This document shows positions 10,544-20,937 of a DNA stretch of 49,958 nt, piece by piece. The DNA is from Multifurca ochricompacta. Lineage: Eukaryota; Basidiomycota; Agaricomycetes; Russulales; Russulaceae. The number at the start of each line of letters is the position of its first letter. The first letter of the stretch is position 1. The notes under the pieces were generated by a model, which worked only from the letters and a program-made list of their open reading frames with translations, did no database searches and had not been told where the DNA came from. Made by a program: the position numbers and the translations under genes. The DNA lies in assembly GCA_022496185.1 (NCBI GenBank), contig WTXG01000260.1, positions 1 to 49,958 of the forward strand, read 5' to 3'.

Positions 10544-11100
10544 TAAGCAGTAAGTGTAAGCAAGAATCAGCAAGTATCAGTCAGCTGTATTGCTGACTGA
10601 GCCTTATCTTTGTGATTTGTAAGCTGCTTTACTCTGCTGACTGATCATGCTCCACAGTGTGATGTCATAATGACGTCACTGTGGAGTAGATAACTGATAT
10701 GTAGTCTAGCCCTTTGGTCTGGAACATGTCTATCTACTGATACATGTGATTCTGTGCTAAAATTGGCCATGGCCCAACCTGGGCCCTTATCTAGAGCTCC
10801 ACTTACCTAGAACCGTCTAGGCTGGACTCCTCTTATCTTGATAACAGCTCCACTTGGTCTAGAACCATCTGGACTGTGGGGCCTCTGCTTATTGTGGTAA
10901 ACACAATAGAAAGTCGACTTGTAATTCTCGAGTGGCTCTTGTGCTGACTAAGCAGCATGTGACTATTACATGTGACTTGGTCACATGATCCATGTCACGG
11001 TTACATTCCCATGATCACATGTTGAGACTGCTGGGTAATCTTCCCACGGTCATGTGATCCAAAAGGGAGAAAATAAAAGAAAAATAAAGTAGAGCCGTGA
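10544..11100. other. Non-coding junction sequence with palindromes
   Basis: No gene is seen. At 10650-10686 lies a near-perfect inverted repeat, CTCCACAGTG...CACTGTGGAG, around the octamer TGACGTCA. At 10,785-10,890 a unit of about 75 bp beginning near GAGCTCCACTT is imperfectly duplicated. Words of the type TCACATGA recur at 10,950-11,060. It is probably a relic of another element, cut by the truncated family A copy that starts at about 11101. Confidence 0.55.
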
Positions 11101-11401
11101 CACATGGTGGATCCATCCAGTCTTCCATGCCCGACTTCTAACGCCTTACAAAGAGATGCCCCTGCATGGGGAAAACTTCCCAAGACCTCCCCCAGAGCTT
11201 ATCAATGGAGAAGCAGAATGGGAAGTGGAGCAAATTCTAGACTCCCTATGTAAAGGCCAAGGGCACAAACTGCATTACCTTATCAAGTGGAAAGGATTCC
11301 CAGACTCTGACAACTCGTGGGAACCAGCCAGGAATATCTTTGCCCCAGTCCTTATCTCGGAGTTCCACACCCAACATCCAGAAGCGCCTAAGGACAGTTA
11401 A
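11101..11401 (+). pseudogene. Integrase C-terminus and chromodomain of a truncated family A element
   Basis: The frame matches the end of the family A pol. A tail beginning near GENFPRPPPELINGEAEW leads into a chromodomain (EWEVEQILDS, then HYLIKWKGFPDSDNSWEPA) and stops with TAA at 11399-11401 after PKDS. The element is 5'-truncated at about 11101. This copy keeps one frame through the proline run where the younger A copy at 17,690 is shifted. Confidence 0.82.
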
Positions 11402-11478
11402 AAGGATGACCCCAGACCCCAATCAAATTCCCCAGTACATGCTCCCACAGCAATGTCCTACAACCTCACAATCTATCA

Positions 11479-13282
11479 TGTCTTTCATTGCTGCCAATGC
11501 TGCCATCAATGCCTTCACTTCCTCCATTGTAGTTGTCAAGAACTTCCCCTCCGCTCATCCCTCCACACATCCCTCTTCACCCATTGACTATGAAGCCACA
11601 GAAGCTCGAGTCAAGAATCAGTCACCCAACCCCAACGACAACTTCAAACACTGCAAGGAGCCACACCCAAATGACCTCTTGGGTATGGAGTTGGACGACA
11701 AAGTCCCAGAATTCCCATTCTTCACTAATAATCCTAACTCCTCCATGTACTTCCCCCTGGAGATCACCCTGGCTGATGGAACGACAGCCATCGCCAAGTA
11801 TATCTTTTACACCAACAGAGGAATGGATGTAGCAGGGTGTATGAAGAAAGACGGCCCCGTTTATGGGGCCCCTGTCTACTTAGAAGAAAGGTATACTGGA
11901 TGCCTTCACCACACCATGACCGATGAACAGCTTGGGCATTTGGCCACTGAGGATTCACGGGCCTTCGCCATCAATGAAGTAATGAACAACATGTGACTTC
12001 CACATCTTAAGGCTGAGGTCATGAGACTGCAGAAGAATTTGACACTCCATACCACACTCAATAAACAATACAAGGAGCATGCGAAGATGATGGCAAGGTT
12101 GACCAACAGGATGTTCCAGGTGGAGCAGGAGTTGGTGGAGATTCGGAAGAGGTTGGAAGTAGGGGATGCATACCAGACCATCACTGAAAGGTACGCTGAC
12201 ACCTATGTGCAACCCCTTCCCCCATGATCATTGGGAGCCACTCCAACATTGTTGCCAAATCTGTTACGAACCCTGCTACATTGTCTTGTTTCTTTTTTTC
12301 ATCCACATGATGTGCTGTTTGATCCCATTTGTCCCTTGTTGATCACATTCATGACCCTCTTTGTACATATTTGTCCCTTATCTTTGACCCAAGCTGTGCT
12401 TATCTCTGACTCATATTTTACACAAGAACTCTTACGTATTTTCCCACCAGAATCACGACTATACCAGATTCGTCTATGTATATTCTCATATGGCCCACAT
12501 CAATTCCGTTCCCCATTTAGCTAGATTACACCTTCATTGATACATCAAGTACGTTACTCCGATTAAGACTCTGATCTCTGTTATGTATATAAGGCCTGCC
12601 TAGATAGCCTGTATGCCTTAGACTCGACTTCTCAATTGACTTGGTGCATTACCTTCTGGGTGATCTCTAAGACCCGACCTCTGAATCATCTCAGTGCTTC
12701 TGGCACTTCTCCACTCACTGGTACTAAGGGATTAGCTCCTTGGTATTGACTTCTCATCCAACCTCCATGTACTTGAAAGACAGTGCACACTTGACTTCAT
12801 AGTTTTGCTACACGACCACATCACACATTGTGATGAATGCCCACACCAGGCGTTACAAAATCGGTTTGAAATGCCACGCTTGCATGAGAACCCCCATGGA
12901 GAGACATGTTGGTGCTGTGACAGCAAGTATCATATCAGCTGGAACTGCCCCCTCAACTGCAAGTGGTGTCGTCACTGTCGCAGTAACCTGCATTGGAGCT
13001 GATTCTGCATCTTTCGCTGTGTAGGGGTTGCTCTGACGATCATCAATCCATCAGGATGGTGTGGCAAGTGCCTCCATCACAACTCAGGACATTGTGAGCT
13101 GGACTGTCCTGTCCATGATCTGTGCCACTCTTGTGGCCAGTGCAGCCCTTACAGGTTCCTCCATGCCCATAGATGTCCCCAAGACTCAGACAAGGAGAAT
13201 GACACCCTGGATGATTGTAATGTCACTGACAATTACTTGGATTTGGTACAAGATGATGATGGTACGAGTCGTTTCTAGCCGG
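11479..13282 (+). pseudogene. Third ORF of truncated family A copy, split by a solo LTR
   Basis: The frame starts MSFIAANAAINAF 77 bp after the pol stop and continues through the conserved EFPFFTNNPNSS segment and a helical region (EHAKMMARLTN...EQELVEIRKRLE) to about 12257. There a family B solo LTR (12262-12857) interrupts it. It resumes with NRFEMPRLHENP and the Cys/His modules to QDDDGTSRF, ending at about 13278. TGA stops occur at about 11994 and 12225; the latter replaces a CGA arginine codon still present in the young A copy. Confidence 0.85.
12262..12857 (+). repeat. Solo LTR of family B inside a family A third ORF
   Basis: A 596-bp LTR, TGTTACGAAC to GGCGTTACA, flanked by AAATC on both sides (12257-12261 and 12858-12862). 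Removing it with one duplication copy rejoins the host ORF in frame (LLPN to RFEMPR), so the insertion is precise. TATATAA is near 12587 and the R start AGACTCGACTT near 12621. Confidence 0.92.
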
Positions 13283-13309
13283 GTCTGCTAGAACCAGAAG
13301 AGGGGGTGA

Positions 13310-13895
13310 TGTTACAACCAGTGCCAAGCCTCCCTGTTTTCTTTACCCTCCCCAACAAGAACCCCTCCTTACTGCCCACCATGCACTTCTTGATCACATC
13401 TCCATCCTGGGATCCATCACATGCCTTACGCCCCTCCCTGTGACCTGCATTGTACTTGTTGACTCGTTGTTTGCCTATGATTACTTCGTTATCTTCTTAT
13501 CTTCTTATCATACAACCGGACACTTACTTAATCCCCTATCAGAAGCTAGGCTTTATGCTGTCCACTTTTGTATATTTGGGTTCACCTGACTCTATCATTC
13601 TTATCTCGTAGATGCCCATTGTGTTACGTATATAAGTCTGCTGTAACTGTCTTGTAGACTTCAGACTTGACTTATTCAATACATCAGTGCTTGTCTTCTG
13701 GACATCCCTGTGGTCTTTGACTCATTTCGTCTCAGTGCTTTTGGCACTCTTCCACTCAACACTGTCTTAGGGAACAGCCCCTCAGACTCAGACTCATCCC
13801 ATTTGAACTCCAAGAAGTCTTATTGGCTTCTTACCTGAACCTACAAACCGCACTGTCACACAAGTTGTGTGGAACATCCTGCATCAGGCATAACA
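13310..13895 (+). repeat. 3' LTR of the truncated family A copy
   Basis: A 586-bp plus-strand LTR starting TGTTACAACC straight after the purine tract AGAAGAGGGGGTGA and ending GGCATAACA. It aligns along its length with the reverse of 15590-16175. Many differences are C-to-T or G-to-A, so it is much older than the LTR pair of the full element. Confidence 0.87.
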
Positions 13896-13944
13896 TATAC
13901 TTCCCTGCATTACTTCACAATCTTCATTCCAATTAGCCCACAGG

Positions 13945-14565
13945 TATCCACAATCACTGGAAGAGCTTTCAAATGTAGTGAACGAACCAAATCTTCCCTA
14001 CCTCACTCAATTATTTCTTTTGGATCAGCTCCACCTCAATGATATGAGCCTCCCTCCTATTACCAGCAAGATCTCTGTCTTTCATTCTGCTGTGGCAACT
14101 TTCTTTGCACCAAGTGACCCAAGTGGTATCTATGGTATGTGACATGAGTGTGTCCACTTGATGCCATCATGGCAAGGAAAAGGACCCAGACATGATTGTG
14201 CCTTCATTGTTGAAGATGAGGCAAAGCCTGGCATGCAAGGGCTCAATATTGTGCATGTTCAGCTCATGTTCTCATTCAAGTACAACAATATCGAATATCC
14301 ATGCTCTTTGGTGGACTGGTTTACAAGGGTCTCAATAGATAATACTACTGGTATGTGGGTAGTACAGCTTGACATAGAAGGGGGCAGACAATGCAAGGCT
14401 GTTGTGCATCTGGATGCATTCTTATGAGCAGCACATCTTATCCCAGTTTATGATAGTAATCCATTACCATTACACAGGCTCACAGACTCATACTCTCTAG
14501 ACACATTCAAATTGTTCTATGTCAATAAGTACATTGATCATCATGCACATGAGATTGCATTTTAA
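13945..14565 (+). pseudogene. Relic of the C-terminal region of a Plavaka/CACTA-type transposon protein
   Basis: One frame reads YPQSLEELSNVVNEPNLP, then ISVFHSAVATFFAPSDPSG, GPRHDCAFIVEDE, MFSFKYNNIEYPCSLVDWF, GMWVVQLDI, AAHLIPVYD and FYVNKYIDHHAHEIAF. I recognise these blocks from the highly repeated Agaricomycete transposon proteins usually called Plavaka-like; the name is from memory and not checked. Two TGA stops (14140 and 14428) fall where the family normally has arginine. It begins 50 bp after the family A LTR, which has presumably removed the rest. Confidence 0.65.
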
Positions 14566-15424
14566 TCAGTACTGTAGCTTTCCATATACTGTATGTTGAA
14601 CCAGAATACTGGTGCAGAGATATTGGGATAGCGGTCTGACATAATTGTGATCACGCTTAGATAGCACAATGTGATGAGATCAAAAATGCATTCACAATTA
14701 ATTAGATATACATTTAAGATCGGGCATGTGATCAAGTCACATCAATAATGAGATAATGCGCTCGTTTAATTTAGCTGAAATAGTACATATGAAAGCCACT
14801 GTATAGCTGCTATAATAAAAGCAGTTGCTATTGCTCTATTGAATGCATCTAAGTCTATCTACAGGGTGAGATAGATAGTAATAGTATAGCATCTAAGTCC
14901 AAGCCTGTACCAAGCCTGTTCCACACCATATATAGTGTGAGAGACTATAAAGCGAATGGCTTGGTCTTTGCCAGTGTGCGCCACCACTGTGATGGCCCCG
15001 CGCCTGGTAGAAGACTATATAAGTGACTAGTACCTATAAAGCAAATAGCTGCAGTGAAAGAATCAGTAAATACTATAGCTACAAGTGAGAGCAGTACTAA
15101 CCTCAGTCTTTGTGGTAGAAAACTGAGGTTGTAAACTATGCAGTAGTCTACCTTATTAGAATATGTGTATTGGAAAGTGTACATGTATGATAGTCAGTCC
15201 AGCCTGGCATCTCCAGTGTCGATTCATGCTGCATGCATGCTGCTATTCCCACATATAGTAAATACAATCTGGCACCCTAGCCATTCTAGTCATTCTAGTC
15301 TATCTAGTCGCACTAGCAAATGTCATTTTCCTGATGTAGAGATTCACATGTATATTTACTATACTACATTCTACTTTACTTACAAAGACACTAGAATACT
15401 TGTATTTAAGTAGGACACACTGGA
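14566..15424. other. Repeat-derived non-coding stretch
   Basis: No gene is seen. Segment 14580-14770 is related in reverse to 24240-24316 plus 25106-25200, the two sides of the pogo insertion. Segment 15030-15160 resembles one arm of the foldback element at 33132-33772 (GTAGCTAC..., CCTCAGTCTTT...AACTGAGG). Confidence 0.55.
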
Positions 15425-15584
15425 GAGACAGACTTTAAGTCTGTTCTCTTGTATCTAATACAGGTCTACTGTTCCTCACCAGAATCCCCTTGAACTTCCT
15501 AAGCTGCAACTTAGGAAGCCTTCACCCCAGAACCTCCAGCAGGGCCTATTGCCTCTGCTTCAACTTGCTTCTTGCATGTGTGCC
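15425..15584 (+). repeat. Left part of a family C-like LTR split by the family A element
   Basis: AGACTTTAAGTCTGTTCT and the following cysteine/proline-rich-looking non-coding sequence match the R/U5 part of the family C LTR at about 10,260-10,430. The match resumes at 23055-23190, ending CTGTGACA. The two parts are separated by the family A element with its CCTCT duplication, so that element landed in an existing LTR. Confidence 0.7.
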
Positions 15585-15589
15585 CCTCT

Positions 15590-16175
15590 TGTTACGTCCG
15601 GTGCAGGACGTTCCACACGACTTGTGTGACAGCGTAATTCGTAGGGTCAGATAAGAAACCAATAAGGCTCCTTGGAGTGTAAGGGGGATGAGTCAAGGTC
15701 AAAGGGACGCTTCCCTAAGACGATGTTGAACGGGGAAGTGCCAAAAGCACTTGAGACAACTGAGTCAGAGATCAAAGGGGATGTCCAGAAGACAGGCACC
15801 GATGTATTCAATAAGTCAAGTCTGAGGTCTACAGGGTAGCTACAGCGGACTTATATACGTAACTCAGTGGGCGTCTACGAGATAAGAGTACTGAGTCAGA
15901 TGGGCCCAAATATACGAAAGCGGAGGGCGTAAAGCCTTGCTTCTGATAGGGTACTAAGTAAGTGTCCAATCTTAAGATAAGGAGATAAAGAGATAAGGAA
16001 GTAATCATAAGCAAACAACATGTCAACAGATGCAAACTAGGTCACGGGGATGGGAGCAGGGCACGTGAGGGGTCCCACGATGGAGATGTGATCAAGAAGT
16101 GTAAAGTGGGCGGCAAGGAGGGGTCGTCATTGGGCAGTAGAAAGAAAACGGGGACAGACGGTAGAGGTTGTAACA
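15590..16175 (-). repeat. Family A 3' LTR
   Basis: A 586-bp LTR with TG...CA ends (TGTTACGTCC...GTTGTAACA on the plus strand). It is the downstream LTR of the minus-strand element and is next to the purine tract. TATATAA reads on the minus strand near 15851-15857, and the R start AGACTTGACTT at 15813-15823. Confidence 0.93.
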
Positions 16176-16190
16176 TCACCCCCTCTTCTG
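16176..16190 (-). promoter_or_regulatory. Polypurine tract of family A element
   Basis: The minus strand reads AGAAGAGGGGGTGA immediately upstream of the 3' LTR. The same tract precedes the LTR of the truncated copy at 13296-13309. It is the expected plus-strand primer. Confidence 0.8.
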
Positions 16191-16206
16191 GTTCTAGCAG
16201 ACCCGG

Positions 16207-17405
16207 CTAGAAACGACTCGTACCGTCATCATCCTGTACCAACTCCAGATAATCGTCAGCTACATTACGATCGTCCATGGTGTAATTCTCCTTGTCTGCA
16301 TCTTGGGGACATTGGTGAGTGCGGAGGAATCCGTAGGGACCCCGCTGTCCACACAAACGGCATAAGTCATGAACGGGGCAGTCCAACTCCCGGTGTCCCG
16401 AATTGTGACACAGGCACTTGCCGCACCACCCCGACGGGTTGGTGATGGTCGGGGCGACTCCTACTTGGCGGAAGATGCAGAACCTGCTCCAGTGCAGATT
16501 GCTGCGACAATGCCGGCACCACTTGCGGTTGAGAGGACAGTTCCAGCTGATGTGGTACTTACTGTCACAACGCCAGCACGTTTCTCCACGGGGGTTCTCA
16601 TGCATGCGTGGCATCTCAAATCGATTCGGCAGCAATACCGGGGCGGCCCCTAGTGATCGCAGGGGGAGGGGTTGGGCGTATGTGTCAGCGTACCTCTCGG
16701 CAATTGTCTGGTATGCATCCCCTTTCTCCAGCCTCTTCCGAATCTCCACCAACTCCTGCTCGATTTGGAACATCCCATTGGTTAGTCGGGCCATCATCTT
16801 GGCGTGTTCTTTGTATTGTCGGTTGAGTGTATTGCGCAAGGTTAGGTTCTTCCGCAGCCTCATTACCTCAGCTTTGAGGCGCGGAAGTTGCATGTCACTC
16901 AATACTTCGTCGATGGCGAAGGCTCTGGAATCTTCAGCAGCCAAGTGCCCCAGCTGTTCGTCGGTCATCGTGTGATGCAGGCGACCGGTGTACCTCTCCT
17001 CCAGATAAACCAGAGCTCCATAAACGGGACCGTCCTTCTTCATACACCCAGCGACATCCATTCCTCCATTAGTGTAAAAGATATACTTGGCGATCCCGAC
17101 CGTCCCATCGCTCATGGTGATCTCCAGTGGGTAGTACGTGGAGGAATTGGGGTTATTAGTGAAGAAGGGAAATTCGGGGACTTCATCGTCCGACTCCATA
17201 CCCACCAGGTCGTTTGGGTGTGGTTCCTCGCTGTGTTCGAAGTCATCGTTAGGGTTGGGAGATTGATTCTTGACCCGAGCTTCAGCGGCTTCGTAATCAA
17301 TCGGGGAGGAGGGACGTGTGGAGGGATGGGCAGAGGGGAAGTTCTCGATAACTACAACGGAGAGGCGAAGGCATCGACGGCGGCGTTGGCAGCGACAAAG
17401 GACAT
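16207..17405 (-). CDS. Third ORF of family A: coiled-coil plus four zinc modules, ~399 aa
   Basis: The protein probably starts MSFVAANAAVDAF at 17405, by analogy with the copy at 11479. A one-base gap near 17357 shifts the frame, and from there an uninterrupted frame runs to 16207. Order: a low-complexity N-terminus; a conserved block EVPEFPFFTNNPNSS...AKYIFYT; a helical, probably coiled-coil stretch around KNLTLRNTLNRQYKEHAKMM; then CWRCDSKYHISWNC and CRHCRSNLHWSRFC (both CX2CX4HX4C), CX2CX6HX4C and CX2CX11HXC; and an acidic tail. The gap after pol is about 75 bp, so it is a separate cistron or needs reinitiation or a subgenomic RNA. Nucleic-acid binding is likely; the function is unknown. 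Confidence 0.8.
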
Positions 17406-17480
17406 GATGGAATTGATAGTGGTAGAACGTTGCTGGGGGAGCATGTACTAGGGATTTTACTTGGGGTGTGGGTCATCCTT

Positions 17481-19064
17481 TTAACTATTTTGGGCGCCTC
17501 AGGATGTCGGGCGTGGAACTCCGAGATAAGGACCGGGGCAAAGATATCCCCTGCTGGCTCCCACGAGCTGTCAGAGTCTGGGAATCCCTTCCACTTGACT
17601 AGGTAGTGCAACTTGCGCCCTCGGCCTTTACGTGAGGAGTCTAGAATTCGCTCCACTTCCCACTCCGCTTCTCCATCGATTAATTCGGGGGGGGTCTCGG
17701 GAAGTTCTCCCCATGCAGGGATGTTTCTTTGTAAGGCGTCAGAAGTCTGGCATGGAAGACTGGATGAATTCTCCATGTGGGCGGAAGTTTGAGTTCATAC
17801 GACACGTCTGACAGCTTCCTTGTTATCTCGAAGGGCCCGTGACGTGGGGGGCTAATTTGGCCGTGGGGTGTGACGTATGGATATTCTTTCCCTCCAGCCA
17901 GACGAGGTCATTGGTCTGATAAGGCGTAAACTTCGATGGTCTTTCAGATAAGGCTCTTTGTGCCTTGAGCAGATTCTCATTGGCCGATTTCCGGATCTCT
18001 TCCCATTGGCTGATATGCTGCGCAGCGGATGGGACGTTTGTGGGTTTCTTAGTCCAGTTAGTCCGTGGCGTCCATCCCATGATAAGTGAGAATGGAGGGG
18101 TCTTAGTGGTCCCGTTCGGCCATGAGTTGTGTGCAAATTCCGCCATTGCCAACCAGTCGGCCCAATCATCCTGTCGTCCATTGCACCAGAACCGAAGGTA
18201 TTGTTCTAGCCACTGGTTTGTTCTTTCTGATTGTCCATCAGTCTGTGGATGATAGGCAGTCGAGATGTTTTGGGTGATGTCCAAGGTCTTACAGAGCGCT
18301 CTGGCAAATGCGGAGGTGAAGCGCGGGTCACGGTCAGAGATGATCTTTTCTGGGAGGCCGTAGTGTCTGTAGACATGATCCAGGTAGAGCTTGGCTACTC
18401 CTTCCGCTGTGATGGACTCATTACAGGGTATGAATAGCGCCGCTTTAGAGCAATCGTGGTCAGTGATGGTTAAGATGGAGTCGAATCCTCTGGAGATGGG
18501 GAGTTTGACTATGAAGTCCATTGCGACAGTCTGGAATGGTGTTGAGGCTGTGGGTGTGATTGGGAATGGCGCTGGCGGGTGTGGGTGCGTGTTTACTTTG
18601 TTGGCTTGGCAGTCCGCACATCCCTTCACGTAATCTTCCACATCCTTCTTCATGTTTGGCCACCAGTAGTCTCGTTTGGCCAAGGCGTACGTGTTAGCAA
18701 TGCCGGGGTGTCCCGCAGAAGGGAGGTCGTGGTGAAAATGGATCACCCCCCTCTTAATGTTGTCGCCACCGGTGACAACGAGTCGGTCCCCCTCCTTCCA
18801 CCAAAGGCCATCAATCTTCTTTAGATTGTGTGCGTCTGCCCATGACTCGCATAACTGTTGGTTCATGTTTTGTGACACTTGAGCCCATAAGTCCATGTCA
18901 TGGAGGCTCACGACGGCGGTTTTTGCGAACACCTCTTCAGGCAGGACCGTGACATCATTATTGTCCTCTTCGCCACTGTTCAAGTCAGGTCGTCGTGACA
19001 GGGCATCCGCGCGTGCATTGCGACTCCCTGCAATGTGTTTCAACACGAAGTTGTATTCTTCCAA
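17481..19064 (-). CDS. Family A pol: integrase and chromodomain
   Basis: The frame from 19064 carries the RNase H end (ADALSRRPDL), the HHCC zinc domain (HFHHDLPSAGHPGIANT ... CADCQ) and a complete DDE core: the Asp of VAMDFI, the Asp of IISDRDPRFTS, and the Glu of GQSERTN. It breaks at a C6/G6 run near 17852 and again at a G8 run near 17689, then reads the chromodomain EWEVERILDSS ... HYLVKWKGFPDSDSSWEPAGD. The stop at 17481 follows one more single-base gap in a T4 run. The chromodomain presumably directs integration toward modified chromatin, as known for chromoviruses. Confidence 0.9.
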
Positions 19065-19066
19065 CT

Positions 19067-20937
19067 CTAGACTTCACGGGCAACCCGTCGACTAATCTTG
19101 TGGGGCTCTTTCCAGTACAACAGGTTGGAGTGGTCAGTGTGAATAATGGTTTTGTGGGGGGTCCCTGCTAGGTATGGTCGCCAATGTCGTAATGCTTTTA
19201 CAATAGCGAGCAGTTCTCTATCCCAAATGTCGTAGTTTCGTTCTGCCGGTGAGAATGTTTCCGAATAAAAGGCAACCGGGTGAAGCAAGCCTGTCGTGTC
19301 CCGTTGGTTTAGTACCGCTCCGTTTGCAAAGTGTGACGCATCAACTTCGAGTTCGAAGGGTTTCTCTAGATCCGGCTGCAGAAGAACTGGCTCTGAGCCC
19401 ACGATATCTCGGATCTGTTCAAAGGCTCGTTGCTGTTCATCTCCCCAGTGCCAGGGTACGTCCTTCTTCAATAGCCCATTCAATGGTTGGGCAATTCGGA
19501 GAATCCTCGTACAAACCGTCGGTAGAAATTGCAGAATCCAATGAAGGATCGCACATCCTTGATACACATGGGTACGGGCCACTCCCGGATCCCTTGCACT
19601 TTTACCGGGTCCATTCGGACACATCCTCCTTCCAGGATAACCCCTAGGTATTCTACACTTCGTTGTTCAAACGAGCACTTGGCTGGTTTGAGATATAGAT
19701 CGTGTTCGTGTAGAATTCCAATACCTGGTGGACTCGCTCTCGGTGATGGGCCAAATCGTCTGTCGTCGCCACAAGGATGTCGTCCATGTACACCACTACT
19801 TCACCTGTGAGGATGAGGTCGCGGAAAATGTGGTTCATCATAGATTGAAAAGTGGCAGGCGAGTTGGTAAGGCCGAAGAACATGACATTTGGCTCGAAGA
19901 GTCCCTGGTTGGTTTTAAACGCGGCTTTACATTGATCCCTTCCTTAATTCTGATGTTGTTGTACCCCCATCGGACGTCCATTTTGGAGAAGAGGGATTTG
20001 TCCCGCATGGTATGATGAGTTCAGAGATAAGAGGAAGGGGGTAAGCATTCTTTATGGTATGAGCGTTTATTGTCGGTAATCCTGGACTGGTCGGAGTTTA
20101 CCATCCTTCTTCTTGATGAAGAAGAAGGGTGATGCATATGGTGACTTGGATGGACGAATGTAGCCTTTTGCGAGGTGCTCTTCGAGGAACGTCGTGAGGG
20201 CTGTCTGCTCCTTCGGGGATAATGGGTAGATTTTGCAGTCGATGGCAGATGGGGTGTCAGGTGTAAATTCGATAGCATGATCCCAAGGTCGCGCAGGTGG
20301 GAAACGTTGTGATTCCTCTTCCGAGAACACCTTCCAGTGTTGGTGATACACTGTTGGCACCACCTCTTCAAAGGTCTTCTCAGTATGTCCCTCCACTGCC
20401 TTCTGAGCAAGTTCCGATGCCTTGGTAGCATAACAGCGACCTTCGTCCTCTTCTACTGTCTTCGCATGTCTGACGGCATAATCGTATCCCAACGACGTAA
20501 TGAGAACAGGGTAACATTCCTTGTCCATGGTTGCGTCGCTCCAATTGATTTTTGGTTCAAACGCAGCCAACCACGGATACCCTAGGATCAGATCTTCACT
20601 CCCTAGATTGGTGACAAGGAATCGAATTGCTTTTGTCCTTTCTCCTACTTGGACGTTGAGGTCGGTGTAATGAGTGATCTTCCCGGCTTTATTGGCCGTC
20701 CCATCTATGTTCCAAATATTCTTTTCTTGGGGAAGTTCCAGCATCCCCAACCCATAGTCTTGCCATTCGCGGACTGATGAAGTTATCGGTAGCTCCTGAA
20801 TCTATCAGGATGTCTCGGTCGGCCGTCCTCTGCGTAGTCTCGAAATGTACTGGTATTTTCAGTGATTTGAAGCGACTAGTGTACACAGAGGTTACATGTA
20901 ATGCTCGTGCCCAGGCCGATGGGGTAGAGCCAATCAA
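19067..20937 (-). CDS. Family A pol: protease, reverse transcriptase, RNase H
   Basis: The retropepsin motif ILIDSGATDNFIS is at about 20830, with the ILGYPW flap end near 20580. The reverse transcriptase starts around KGYIRPSKSPYASPFFFIKK (near 20150) and has its active site VYMDDILVAT near 19790. RNase H follows (FELEVDASHFANGAVLNQ, WDRELLAIVKALRHW). At least six frame breaks are needed to join these parts (near 20750, 20030, 19985, 19930, 19560 and 19500), with another at 19066. Net shifts between recognisable blocks fit one-base losses. No nonsense codon interrupts the joined blocks. Confidence 0.88.
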
